In this document: in pieces, positions 34,901-45,600 of the stretch
Layout: every line of letters starts with the position of its first letter
Position numbering within the stretch: the first letter of the stretch is position 1
Source of the DNA: Heterotrichella gracilis
Taxonomy: Eukaryota > Sar > Xanthophyceae > Tribonematales > Xanthonemataceae
NCBI GenBank assembly: GCA_032358255.1
Contig: JAULBX010016304.1
Location: 1-64,000, forward strand
Direction of reading: 5' to 3'
Length of the DNA stretch: 64,000 nt
Translations under genes and position numbers: made by a program
The notes under the pieces: model-generated
Told to the model about the DNA's origin: nothing
What the model saw: the letters and a program-made list of their open reading frames with translations, nothing else
Database searches by the model: none

Positions 34901-37900
34901 CTTTCTGCCGGTACACGGGCTTCACCACCCCCCTGGACTGCCCGCAGTCGATGTCCTTCAGGACCACCATGTTGCCCAGCTCCCACTTGCCTGCACGGAT
35001 AGGGTTTAGGGTTTAGGGTTTGAAACAGGGTTTAGGGTTTAGTACTGGATCCATGTCCATGAGCACCACCATGTTGCCCAGCTCCCTATTGCCTGCAGAA
35101 AAGGGGTTTGGGGTTCAGATAAACCCTAGGACAGGGTCTCAGGGTTTAGGGTTCAACACAGGCTTTAGGGTAAGACGCAGGGTCCATGTCCTTGAGCACC
35201 GCCATGTTGCCCAGATCCAACTTGCCTGCAGAAAAGGGGTTAGGGTTTGACCAGGGAACACAGACCCCTATGATTCATTACTTATGAGAATGGAAGAAAC
35301 TGGACACAGGGCCAAAAATAGCAACCCAACATCTGTGGAAGACCGTGTGAACATAATGCTGATGGTGATGGTATTACCATTGAATGGTCGTGCCAGCTGG
35401 ATTGAGCGCATGCAGTGGGCCTTGCTTAGGGTTTAGGGTTTCCTGCCATAACCCTCTGTACCTTTGGGTGATAGTTTTGCATCCCCTTCAACCAGCACTA
35501 TGCTTCCTACGGGGTTGGCCGCCACCTCCTTATCCTGCCCCCACACCCCCCTCCCGCTCTTCACATTCGTGCACCGGACTGACAAGGAGGCCTGCATTTG
35601 GTCCCCAGGTGCCGCCTCCCCTTCATCCTCTTCCTCCCCCTCCCCAGCCCAGGGATTGATCCAAATCCCAGACGGCATTTCCGGGGTATCGGTGTCATCC
35701 CCCTCGGATTCCGATTCCGAGGGGCTGGGGGGTACGATTGCGTTGTCCAGCCGCAATATCAATTCCAAAGACCCCATGTTCCTGAACTTCTTGGCCTGCA
35801 CGGGGTGGAGATCTGAGTAGGAAACCGCCCCACACCTGGGCTTTACAGGGTTGATGCGGCATGTTGACCAAATGCCCTGGCGTGAACGCACACACTGCCA
35901 CAGCGAGATTGCTCAGCCGATGTAACATGTACCCCATGTCCCTTGATGTAACCCTAAACACGCAGCTGTTATATCTGCACTGTGATACAGCATCTCTATG
36001 TCCCTCGTGTGTGTGCTGCATCCCTACGAACCCGTCAGTGCCAAGAATGATACAGCTGCAAGGCCACAATTTCAAACAGTCATGTCACCCGATGCCATCC
36101 CCAGGTACCTGTATCCTCTCCACCACCCCCTTGACCACCACCCTCTCGCCCGGCACCAGCACATTCATCTGGTAGTGCGTGTAGGACTTGGGGAAGTGCT
36201 GCAGCACATCCTTCAGGGTGATCATGCCAAGCTTGCGCAGCTGCCTGCACACGGAGGGAAACCCTTTAGTAGGGTAATACAATATTATGGCTGCAGCACA
36301 TCCTTCAGGGTGATCATGCCAAGCTTGCGCAGCTGCCTGCACCACCAGGGAAACCCTTCAGTAGGGTATGCAGCATCGTGCACAGGCAGCCCCAGTGTGT
36401 CACATGTGGGTGAATACTAGCTGGGGTGTTGTTATACAAACCAGGATTTTCTGGTTTATATATCAACACCCCTGATTCTAGTTTGCCATACCAATCTTTC
36501 CCAGGTGCCTGCCCCATGGCATGAAACCGCATGTGGGGTTGTGCAAGGGTTGCTGTCCTCCCCTGCTTTGATAATTGCCTCTGCTTCTTAAGCCCCACTT
36601 CCACCTTAGTATCAGCCCGCTTAAATCCCAGACAGCGTGGTGGATGCCACCTTCCAGTTTAGGGTTTAGGGTCATGACAGCAACTACCTCCCCACTCACC
36701 CTTCCAACAGCCACCACAGGACACATGTATGCACCATGCATGCGAGGGTTTTTCAAGGGTGTTTCGAGGGGTATTGTCTTACTTTGGCAGCATCTTCTGC
36801 TTCTTGAGCCACACCTCCACCTCAGCATCCAGGCCATTAGGGTCCCAAACAGCGTACTGGGTGGCCACTTTCCAGTCTGTCATGGTGGCACCCACCTCCC
36901 CACCCTCCACTGCAGCCTCAATGGCTACCAGAGGGTCGGTTATGAGGCTGTCGAGAGAGAGGTCTTCACCCAGAATGCCATCTTCCTGCCCTAGAATCTC
37001 GTCCAGATCAAGGTCCTGCAAAGGCACAAGAAAATGAAAAAAGCCCTTGCCTAGCGAAACAACCTAGCTTTGACACCCACATTGGGATCGAGAAGGCAGG
37101 CAGGCTCTCTACAGAGGAAAATGCCTCAGGATTCAGGAGCTCTGCCTTTGCAACATTTCATATTGACGTTGGCACAGTTGCATGGACATCCACACAGGTC
37201 ATGAAGTAACGGAGTGCGCAGCCTATCCTTGCAAAGGTATATCAAGGTGATATTGGCAACAAGGGAGGAAAAGTATGGGGCATTTCCCTCCGTTCCACTG
37301 CAAATTCCACCCCTATCGCACTGTCCCTACCTGGAATGCCACCGTGGCACTGGCTTGCAGCTGCCGCGGGGCAAACGCCTCCTCCACCTCGACCTCCCTT
37401 TTCCCCGCCGCTTTCTTCTGCGCCTTGCCGCCCCCCTCTGCCCGCACCGGTGGCTCCCTCTCCTCTTTCTCCTTCACTTTCTTCCCCTTACCAGGTGCTT
37501 GCATGCCGTCCCACACAGCCTCCACCGTCCCCATGAACCCCCACTTCTGGTTTGAGTCTAGCAGGCATGCGAGATCCAGCTGCAAGCCCTGAGCCAGCTG
37601 GAAAAGCACCTGGCCGGTCAGGATTGCATCGTCCAGCGCCCGATGCTCCTTGGCTGGCTGTGGCAGCTTGAAGTACTCTTTCAGCGCCTGCAGCGACTTG
37701 CTGTCCTTCACCCTGCGGTGGCAAAGCGCGTATAGGGTTTAGGGTGTAGGATTTAGGGTTTATAAGCTGTGCAGAATGGTTCATGGGCCGTGATGCTGTA
37801 GAGATCAGCTTGTGCAACAGCGGCAGAGGAGTGCATGCGCCACGCCACGCCACTTCCTTGAAACCCTTGTGCCAGGGCTGATGAGGCAGCACTAGGGTTC

Positions 37901-40900
37901 ACGTTATGCCTGCGTTGACTACAGGTAATGCAGAACTACTTCATTGGTAGAAGAACCTACACTTTTGTCAACTCAGTAGATGCATCACTGGCCCGCTATA
38001 TGTAAATCCCTAAACACCACCGACACATACAACCCAAGCCCTCCACCCCCCACACCCCGCACGCACTCGAGTTCGCTGTGGTGCTTCTTTGCGAGGACGA
38101 AGGTATCCAGGTAGGTCCAGTTGAGGGGCAGGCGCGGCATGGAGGGTATCTTGGCAGAAACCATATGGCACGCATGTAGCACCATGGGGAAGTCAAAACC
38201 CTTCCCATTGTGCGCAACGATGATGGGGGTGAAGCTGCCCTCCGGTGAATTGCACTGCCTGTCCACAAAGGCCACAAGCTGCCGTATGGCACCCCTGCGC
38301 AATGTGCATTGTTTTAGGTGATTACATGCATTCCAGCAATACAGCCAGATTAGCAGTCAGTCTTGCACATGCGGCGCCACGCTTTGTTTTAGTTGCGATC
38401 GTCCATTGGCTGCGTTGCAGTGAACAGCAGTGCATTGGTTGTGGTCTCGTGCTTCAGGGCACACAATCATTATGGAAGTATATGCCTCGATGTGGAGCCA
38501 TTGCAAGGGGAAAAGGTGACCTTGGGTTGCGTGCGCTGCCTGCCAAAAAAAGGTTGGAGTTGCCGCATGGCGGCACAGCGCAGTCGCGTTTGTCATCCAA
38601 AGCGATGCAATGTAGTATATTTGGGTAATGGAATGGAACACAAACACGTCCATAACACATCAGACCACATTGCAATTCCCCCCTTTGATGCATTTTCCAC
38701 TAAAGCGTACATCAAAACATGGTCATATTCGCAGTCGGTACCCACCCGAGCCACGGCAGGCGCACGTCGTGCACCATCTCACTGGTAATCCCATGCACGT
38801 CCGTGGCCTGGGGCGGGACGGCCACCGCGTCAGCAATCCTAATGAGGGTGCTCCAGGACTTGCCGGTGTCCATGCAGTGCGCGGCCATCTCGAGGATGTA
38901 GCACCCACGATGCACGCCTGCACAGCATGGTTTAGGGTTAAGGGTTAGGGTCAAGCGGCACAGGTTCAAATCCACGATGCACGCCTGCACAGCATGGTTT
39001 TAGGGTTCAGGGTTTAGGGTTTAGGGTCAAAGCACCACATGTCCAAATCCACGATGCACGCCTGGACAGCAGCAGCACAGGTCAGAATAACAGAACAGAA
39101 TAATGACAAAAGCCCGCAGTGCAAGAAGCGCCATAGACAACTCCCGGGCGGGGCGATTCCCCGATCCCGGGGAGGCATGCAAAGAGCAAATTTGCGCTCT
39201 GAAGGCAGAGAAAATTCACATGTAAAAACAGGTAATAGCTGTTAAAAAGGCAGGAAAGCAGCACAGGTCCAAAGGGCGGACAGCCGAAAATGTGACGGGG
39301 AATTAATTGCACAGTTTAGGGATAAGGTAATTGCAGGAATTTGTAAGCTACACGCCACTGTAAACGACATGGGGGGCGTGCACATGGGAAATTCAGGTGC
39401 AGGGGGCAAACAGCACCCATGGATGCAGCATGGTCATGCACATCCCACATGTGCATCATAACTACACGACATGCAAAACATTGCTCCAGACGCTGCGAAA
39501 GTAAAGGACAAATGAACACTGGACTTTTCATTAGATTTCGAATTAGAGTATAATGTACCCGCCGCGCCCCAGAGGGACATAGACTACACACTGGGACAGG
39601 GGCTGGGACTTTTCATCCAGTATGGTTTTGCCCCTGCACCGCAACCGCACTCCGCACCTGAGGTTTCTGTGTCAAACGTGATGTAGCGAGGCGGACCGCT
39701 GTACACCTTTTCATACTGCGGAGCCGCATCCCCCCACTGCGAAAATGCCACATGCCCTGGGGACTCAACTGGCCCCCGAGCCTGCACGGTGGAAAAGTGA
39801 TTAGAGACACGCACCCCAAAAATGCAGCCAATCTGCAGTCAGTCTTGCCCATGCAGCGCCAAGCAGTTTGATCTTTGCATTGCAGTGTGCTCAACAATCA
39901 GCATTACAGGTGCGGCATTACGCATTCCATCCCGGCAGCACAACCTCCTTGACACTCAGCATCCCACATGCGGGCCAATGCCCTTGACACCAGCACTATT
40001 CATGGCATGCGTATCACATTCATCTCAATAAATGACAGCACTTATCACTTTATAAACAGGACGGACTCCAACCATCACGGGTTTAAAAATGTTCTTATCA
40101 TTAAACAACATTCTTAAGATCAACAAACATACCACTTGTTGTTCTGGCGCCAGCACAGCACCCTCCTCGGCGTGCCCTGCGCTTGCAAGCACCGCGCCAT
40201 TGTTGCTGGTCCGCCCTCGGGGCACGCTGGATGCTGGCGCGGCATCCTGCGCGGCGTCTGAGGCGGCAGGCGGGGCCTTGGCAGCCGCTTTTTGGCGGGT
40301 GCGGGTAGGTGTGGGGGTGGCGGTGGGTGTGGTGGTGGGGGCGGCAGTGGATGTGGATGGTGCTGCTGCCATGCCATTCCCGTTGATTGGCTCCGCTTCA
40401 ACAGCCCCATTTGTTGGCGAGGACTTTGCTGGCCTGCCCCTTTTTGGCTTGCTGTTGGTTAGGCCCTCGCTACTCGTGTCCTGTGTGTCGCCGCTGGCGA
40501 CGGCAGGCGGGGTCTTGGCGGCTGCATTCCGGATGGGGGTGGTTGCTGCCGCTGCTGCTGCCATGCTGGTGCTGGTGCTGTTGTCTGGCTGTGTGGAAAT
40601 CCTCTCCTGTGTGCCATTGGAGGCGGCGGGCGGGGTGTTGACAGCTGCTTTCCGGATGGGGGTGGTTGCTGCTGGTGGTGCTAATGCTGCCATGCTGGTG
40701 CTGCTGCTGGGGACTGGCTGTGCAAACCTCCTGCTCTCCATTTTGTGGATGGCGGTTTTGGTGTCCATCACAAACATCTTCCGCTCGGCGGCGGGCATGC
40801 GGCTGTAACGGTGCACCTCCCGCAGAAGGGGTCTGATGCCCTGTTTGTCAACCTCCTCCACACTCTCAAACACCGCCTTGAGCTGCGAGGCCTGCGATTA

Positions 40901-41877
40901 GGGTTTAGGGTTTAGGCATCATTTGTCAACCCTGCTGCACAGCAACACAGCCACCAGGACCATCCCCTGAGAACCATCGCCCTCTTTCCCTGCACCCCCG
41001 TGGTTACCATCCCCACCGCCTACGTGCCCCCCCCCCCTGGCCGGAGCATACATGTCAGTGGCGCAAGCTGGCTGCAAGGCTCCTGCTCACCCTAAACCCT
41101 AAACCCTAAACCCAGTGGCGCAAGCTGGTGCCAGGCTCCCTCTATCTGGTACAACTCAAAATTGCATGCAATTCATTATATAAACCGAGTAGGCAAGCGC
41201 CTTTGCAGGGCACCGCCACAGGTGCGTGTGCGTTATGACCTCAAGCTTACGTACCAGGAACTCGGAGAACCTCTGCTCCTTCCCGCTGACATTGGCAAAG
41301 TAGTGCTGGGATTCGAACTCAATGCCTGCCTTCAGTAGCTCGACAGGCTGCTGCCAAGCGGGTTGGGTGGCTGCTGCGCCATGGCCCTTGGCAGCGTGGG
41401 CGGTAATGCCTCTGGTATTTGCCTGACAAGGGTTGCGGTAGTGTCATTGTAAGCACGTAAGAAAGGTTTTAGAGGCTCGATATGTGGATATGCACACACC
41501 AGAAACAGGGTGGGGGATGTTGCTTGGCATTGCTGCATGGCAGTGCTGCTACATATATATATGCATGCATATGGAATAATTGTGCTAGTAGCTGCTGTTA
41601 CAAGCTTGCGTTATTACTTTTCAAATTAACGGAGGGGTTCGGTTGCGTTTATGCAGCCGTGCACAGGCCAGTTACTGGCGTTATATTGCAACCATAGAGC
41701 TACATGCAAGAAGGATTATAGTACGTATTATTGGGTGGCATTGCACATAGGGTTACAGGCCTGTGCAACATAATATGATACAGTTGCACACACCTGTCTA
41801 GCAACGTTGCCAAGGAAGGTGCCCCTGCCTGCCAACCCCTGCTGTACAGCGACGCCTCTCAACGTTGGCAACCCCAT
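28855..41877 (-). CDS. DEDDh exonuclease-RecG helicase fusion, probably organelle-targeted
   Basis: 21 exons: 41794-41877, 41255-41422, 40133-40891, 39658-39781, 38746-38917, 38067-38294, 37331-37712, 36783-37015, 36109-36244, 35462-35795, 34761-34990, 34041-34179, 33367-33506, 32622-32950, 32139-32291, 31395-31534, 30873-31051, 30356-30517, 29856-29911, 29217-29347, 28855-29003. Every phase agrees: 1475 residues. Residues 1-28 resemble a transit peptide. Residues ~85-337 are largely disordered, with repeats and an AT-hook-like KRGRPAK. An exonuclease domain spans ~368-560: FDTETSG (D374, E376), HNGKGFDF (D470), EHRALDD (H535, D540). RecG fills ~717-1475: wedge/[23 protein letters not shown] (1044-1051), DEQHKFG (1149), SATPIPRT (1176), QLRGRVGRG (1336-1344), then [21 protein letters not shown]. 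RecG remodels stalled forks and D-loops. First exon least certain; RecG and exonuclease identities firm; their union rests on phase continuity. Confidence 0.85.
29409..29452. repeat. Dispersed ~45-base repeat, copy 1
   Basis: TGTACCCGttGCGCCCCAGACATAGACTACACgCTGGGACAGGG, also found at 39554-39601. Both copies lie in introns of the same gene and follow an AT-rich run. Confidence 0.85.
30130..30230 (-). repeat. Copy of exo-RecG exon 18 3' part
   Basis: Diverged copy of 30359-30468, beginning CAGCCGCTTCATCCCCC and ending GCAGCTGGGCCAGGCCAAAC. It lies in the following intron. Confidence 0.85.
30530..30560 (+). repeat. TTTAGGG tract in exo-RecG intron 17
   Basis: About four telomere-type units starting 13 bases upstream of exon 18 on the transcribed strand. 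Confidence 0.88.
31195..31225 (-). repeat. Copy of exo-RecG exon 17 5' border
   Basis: GGCGCGCAGGTCCTCcTAgCCTGCAAAGGG matches 31032-31060, the acceptor and start of exon 17. Confidence 0.75.
31826..32092 (-). repeat. Three copies of exo-RecG exon 15 3' border
   Basis: The donor and last bases of exon 15 (real copy 32131-32185, TACCTGCCAGGTGGCATCTCATCGATGCT) recur at about 31827-31861, 31912-31938 and 32028-32090 with increasing divergence. Confidence 0.85.
33021..33067 (-). repeat. Copy of exo-RecG exon 14 5' border
   Basis: GGAGAGgATGGCCACaGTCcTGCCaCAaCCCAC matches 32910-32945. Degenerate TTTAGGG/TTCAGGG units (32981-33020) lie between copy and original. Confidence 0.85.
33283..33316 (-). 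repeat. Copy of exo-RecG exon 13 3' border
   Basis: CACCTGCAGCAGCCTCAGCATGGGCGCTGG is repeated exactly from 33365-33394, donor included. Confidence 0.95.
33580..33605 (-). repeat. Copy of exo-RecG exon 13 5' border
   Basis: AGTCATACACGCAGATGCTGC resembles 33489-33509. About five degenerate TTTAGGG/TTAAGGG units (33517-33573) separate them. Confidence 0.8.
34371..34690 (-). repeat. Two copies of exo-RecG exon 11 3' part
   Basis: Real copy 34758-34890. A long copy at 34523-34690 includes donor CTTACC-like context, CTCATCACCCC and GATAGGC(C/A)GGCACAGGGTCCT. A shorter remnant lies at 34371-34430 (GGTCCTGGAGAGTATTGGGCCCAATGT). Substitutions and small indels break the frame in both. Confidence 0.9.
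35046..35240 (-). repeat. Two copies of exo-RecG exon 11 5' border with TTTAGGG tracts
   Basis: The start of exon 11 (34949-34992; CATGTTGCCCAGCTCCCACTTGCCTGCA) recurs at 35049-35100 and 35182-35230. TTTAGGG tracts follow the real border and each copy (34999-35042, 35140-35150). Confidence 0.92.
36291..36366 (-). repeat. Copy of exo-RecG exon 9 5' border
   Basis: 75 bases nearly identical to 36198-36273, including acceptor and GGGAAACCCTT(T/C)AGTAGGGTA; tandem offset about 93 bases. Confidence 0.95.
36585..36675 (-). repeat. Copy of exo-RecG exon 8 3' part with TTTAGGG
   Basis: Diverged copy of 36783-36890 (TTCTGCTTCTT(A/G)AGCC, CC(A/C)CTTTCCAGT). It ends in a two-unit TTTAGGG tract at 36657-36673. 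Confidence 0.85.
38930..39070 (-). repeat. Copies of exo-RecG exon 5 5' border alternating with TTTAGGG
   Basis: CCACGATGCACGCCTGCACAGCATGGTTTAGGG starts at 38906 (real acceptor) and recurs at 38972 and, as CCTGGACAGCAG, at 39050. Each unit carries a TTTAGGG-type tract and a GTCAAAG/CAAATC spacer; period about 66-77 bases. Confidence 0.95.
39554..39601. repeat. Dispersed ~45-base repeat, copy 2
   Basis: Second copy of the 29409-29452 sequence, here TGTACCCGccGCGCCCCAGAGGGACATAGACTACACACTGGGACAGGG. Confidence 0.85.
41048..41135. repeat. CCCTAAA tract between direct repeats
   Basis: AGTGGCGCAAGCTGG occurs at 41058-41072 and 41114-41128 on either side of three perfect CCCTAAA units (41091-41112), in exo-RecG intron 2. 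Confidence 0.92.
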
Positions 41878-42646
41878 GACCACCACCGCCTGGTCGATTG
41901 CAAGCTGTATTGCTTGACGAAGCCTTGGTGGCATAGGTATCACAATAGCACCCCTTCCAATAGGACCTGGGTTCGAGCCTTGCTTCGGCAAGAACTAGAG
42001 GGTTGTGCACCGTGGCTACACATGTTGGGGCCCGCTTATTGGACTGAATAGGACCACTGATGTGGGCGTTGCAGCGAAAACTCGAGTGGCGTGCTCGATG
42101 CGTGAACCCAGGTGAATCTCAAGCCAGAAGTAGAAACGGGTTCAGTTTCACAAAGCCTCTGACATGTGTACCATTTTGGTGGAGACAGCCTGGGGAGACA
42201 GCCAGGACTCCTGGCAGGAGACAGCTCGTGTTTTCAAGGGTGGGGATTTGAACGCTGGTCCGGGGATCCAGTATTCAAGATGGGTCCCTCCTGCTACGAA
42301 TTCGCTCGTGTACAAGTACCCGCTTGTGTACTGTCCATCTTTGTTCAGTAATGTCACATTTGAAGACTCTAGCTAAAGCGCATATGGAAACTGGCGCCCA
42401 CATGCCGAACGTTTTGGTCACATGCCACTGAATGCATGTCACCTCAGGAGTCCTGCCGGTTTCATCTAGAGTTGAAGAAAGAACCCTGCACGTTATGCTG
42501 AAGCTCTGTTTCAAAAGTGGGCCCTCTATCCTGACACGGTAGTGTAGAAGCACCCCTGCTGCAACCCCGTGCAAGTGCACCACCGGCTCAGCTGGGTGGT
42601 CTGACTAGGTGGTCTTCACAAGGGCTCACTTTGCCAGAGCTACAGT
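41878..42646. other. Divergent spacer, exo-RecG / LRR gene
   Basis: Likely shared promoter region of two divergent genes. It contains the tRNA-like sequence at 41918-41988 and a GGATTTGAACGCTGGTC stretch (42244-42260) that resembles the complement of a tRNA T-arm. No coding exon seen. Confidence 0.5.
41918..41988 (+). other. Degenerate tRNA-Gly(UCC)-like sequence (possible SINE head or tRNA relic)
   Basis: CGAAGC at the 5' end can pair with GCTTCG at the 3' end. A D-arm-like TGGTGGCATAGGTATCAC (near A-box), a CTTCCAA anticodon-loop-like segment and a good B-box, GGGTTCGAGCC, appear in tRNA order and spacing. T-stem and D-stem pairing is imperfect, so it is unlikely to be a working tRNA. Confidence 0.4.
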
Positions 42647-45600
42647 ATGCGGCTGTATCCTCCACGTGCCGATGACAAGGAAAGACAGGTCCCTATTGAA
42701 CAGCAGGCGAACGCTGACAGGTATGTTATTTGTTTAGCAACCCGCCATGCTGCCAACACTTGTGTGGGTGGCCATGTGTGTTGCGAAATTTTGAGTAGGT
42801 CCCATAGCCTGTGACACAGGTACTGGTTGTACACAACTGCCCCACTATCCACAATTCTACTGTTCACCCACTCATAGACTCCAGTCATCATCTTGCACTC
42901 ATTGTGTTGTAGGGCAGCCTTGTGCTTGGCCCAAAAGAGGCGCAGGCGGTGGGAGGTGGGCGTGCAGACCATGCTCGAGAGCGGCGAAGTGCATATCAAA
43001 GCCCATGACCTGTCTATGGAAGAGTTTGAGGAGGTGCTGGCCCGTGTGCGTAAGGCAGTGGATGTTGTGAGCAGCATCTCGCTGCACGGCCTGCCAAGGT
43101 GGGTGCACAGGGCTTGACCGATATCGAAGCAGGCAAGAACCAGGCTACCATGTGTAAACAGTACTTTGCTAGCTTGCTAGCATGCACATGACCTGCACGG
43201 TTGCAACCGCTTCACACGGGTTGTAAGACACCATTCAGCATGGAATTCCACTGCCCTCAGGGGCCTGGCAATTGACCAGGGGTACGGCTCGCAACCACCC
43301 CAACGCAAGGCGGACACAAGGAGGCACACAAAGCGCACTGCTCCGGCTGCGCAGCAGCAGCACCTGCTAGCAGAAAGCGTATCTGCAACCGACCGGGAGA
43401 GGTACGCTGCCTAAACCCTAAACCCTAAACCCTAATCCCATACCTGCATCTGCCATGCATAGAGTTCAAAGCTCTCGCCAACCAGTCAATGCACACGCAC
43501 AGCTCAGTGTTCTGCTTATTGAGCTATGCCTCACGACTGGTAAATATGTGCAGGCTGTTGTCTCAGCTGCGGCAACTCCTGTCGGCAGTATGCAGCTCAG
43601 CAAGCCTCCAGAGTCTGACCATCGATGCGGTGAGTGCAGAACCACGTTTTACGCAATGAAGCCAAATGTGTGGACAAAAGTGTGTCAATATGGAAACGGG
43701 GTTTCCCACAGACTCATCACACGCATCTCACGACATTCTGTATGTGGACATTTTAGGATTTAGGGTTCTCCACAGACTCATCACTGGCGCCGCAAAACAT
43801 CTCACACTGGACTACTTATGAAGCATGCAGGACGTACGATGTCCTCTAATTTGTGACATGCAAAATTGCATAGGTGCTTCCGGATGATGCATGGGAGCAG
43901 ATGGCAGCAGCCCTATCATCCAATCGCAGCAGCATGCTGGAGGATTTGGAGCTGATTGGTGCAGCAAACGGGGACAGGATTTTGGGGGTGAGTGAGCAGT
44001 GTTGTTTGAAACCACTGTGCCATGCAAGACATACACAGGGACTGGGTTGCTCATCATCCTGTGGTAGCACAGCTGGGGCACAAACCTTCCGCACATAATG
44101 ACAATGAACACTGGGGTTGTGCTGGGGTGGTTGACTGTCTGGCTTCCTGATGCGCAGCACTTGGGGCCTGCGCTGCGCCACTGCCCCTCCCTCAGGCGCC
44201 TGACCCTGGCAAACTGCGCTATCACAGACGATGGAGCGGCAGAGGTTGCAGCTGCACTACAGGTAAGCTCAGAGGTTTTAATGCCACCTGTTCCCAACAG
44301 GTACCTATGGTCAGCCTTTTAACGTTGAATGGCTTACTGCACCATGTTGTGTCACCCTCCTGGGTGTGTTAATGATCAGTCTTGGAGTTGATAGGGGACG
44401 TAATCCAAAGGGTGAAGTAAAGTTGTGGAATAAGTGAAACTCAGCGTATTTTATGTACATGTTGCCAATGCTTCAGGCAACCATGGATCAAACACATTCT
44501 GGCAGCTAACTGGTATTGTGCAACAACCGCAGGCTTCCGTTACGGATGTCCAGGCAGCGCAGTGGCCCACAATGCTGCGTCGCTACCCGCACAGGCGATC
44601 GCATGGCCAGCAGATGGGATACCATCCCAGCAGCAGTGGAAACGGCCAGCATGCAATGGCTGAGAGCCCATCACCAGCGCACAGGCACTGCAATGACGGA
44701 CTGCACATTCTACAACTGCCTGGAAATCAGGTATAATTATGCTAACATTTCATGGTGAGCATTTTAATCAAATTAAACATATTTATATTGAACAGTTTTG
44801 GCACATGTTAATTGTTATGGTAATATAAATCCTGAACTGAACTGAAATATTACTGACTATCGAATAACTGAGGCACCTTGGTTCAAGCATATAATTGACA
44901 ACGGGGGCGGCCTGACATACACCCTGTGCGTTACACCTGGGCTGCCATCTATTAGCTTGGCAAGCGGTTGTTACCCTACAGTTACCCCACATGCAGATTG
45001 GTGCCAGGGGGTGTGCAGCCCTTTGTGAAGCGTTGGCGCTGGATACAACCCTGAAGGTGGTGAATTTTAAGGACAATGAACTCACTCCAGAGTGGTAAGC
45101 CCATGCTGCACATGCAAACCTGCTGTTGCAGCCTCACACGTATTACCTACTGCAGTGCATGCACTTGCCAGTAGATGGAAAATGGGGCATATTCCCAGGA
45201 GGAGTTAAGAGTACTTATGAGTAATCCTCCTGATATGCCGGTTGCTTAGCTCCTTGTGATTTTGAGATTAATTAGTAATTTGGACATTTCATAAACTCTT
45301 TATTTTTAAATATTTCCAAATTTAATAAAATGACAATTATTACGGGCCATCAAGTGCACGCCCAAATGCCAACCCCTTGGGTATTATAGAAGCGCCGTGT
45401 GCACCATTGCTACTGTTTATTGTATCCTATAAACACACCTGTGTTGTGCGCAGTGCTGGCATGCTCCGGCAAGCCATGCGAGACCACCCCCGCCTCGAGC
45501 TGGTAGACATGAGGGGCGGTGGCCGTGGGGTGGATGGCGTGCTAAGGCGCAAGGGGAGCACAATAGAAGTTGCTCAGGAGGGGCCCTGTGCAGCTGCTGG

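Noticed and set aside
40089-40808. 239-codon open frame on the plus strand
   Set aside because: It is antisense to exon 3 of exo-RecG. Its Ala/Val/Leu-rich translation is the mirror of that exon's GC-rich Ala/Pro/Thr codons, and it has no motif or splice context.
41878-41991. N-terminal extension of exo-RecG to an ATG at 41991
   Set aside because: The extra codons run antisense through the tRNA-like sequence. The ATG at 41877 gives a compact, basic, transit-like N-terminus in the same frame.
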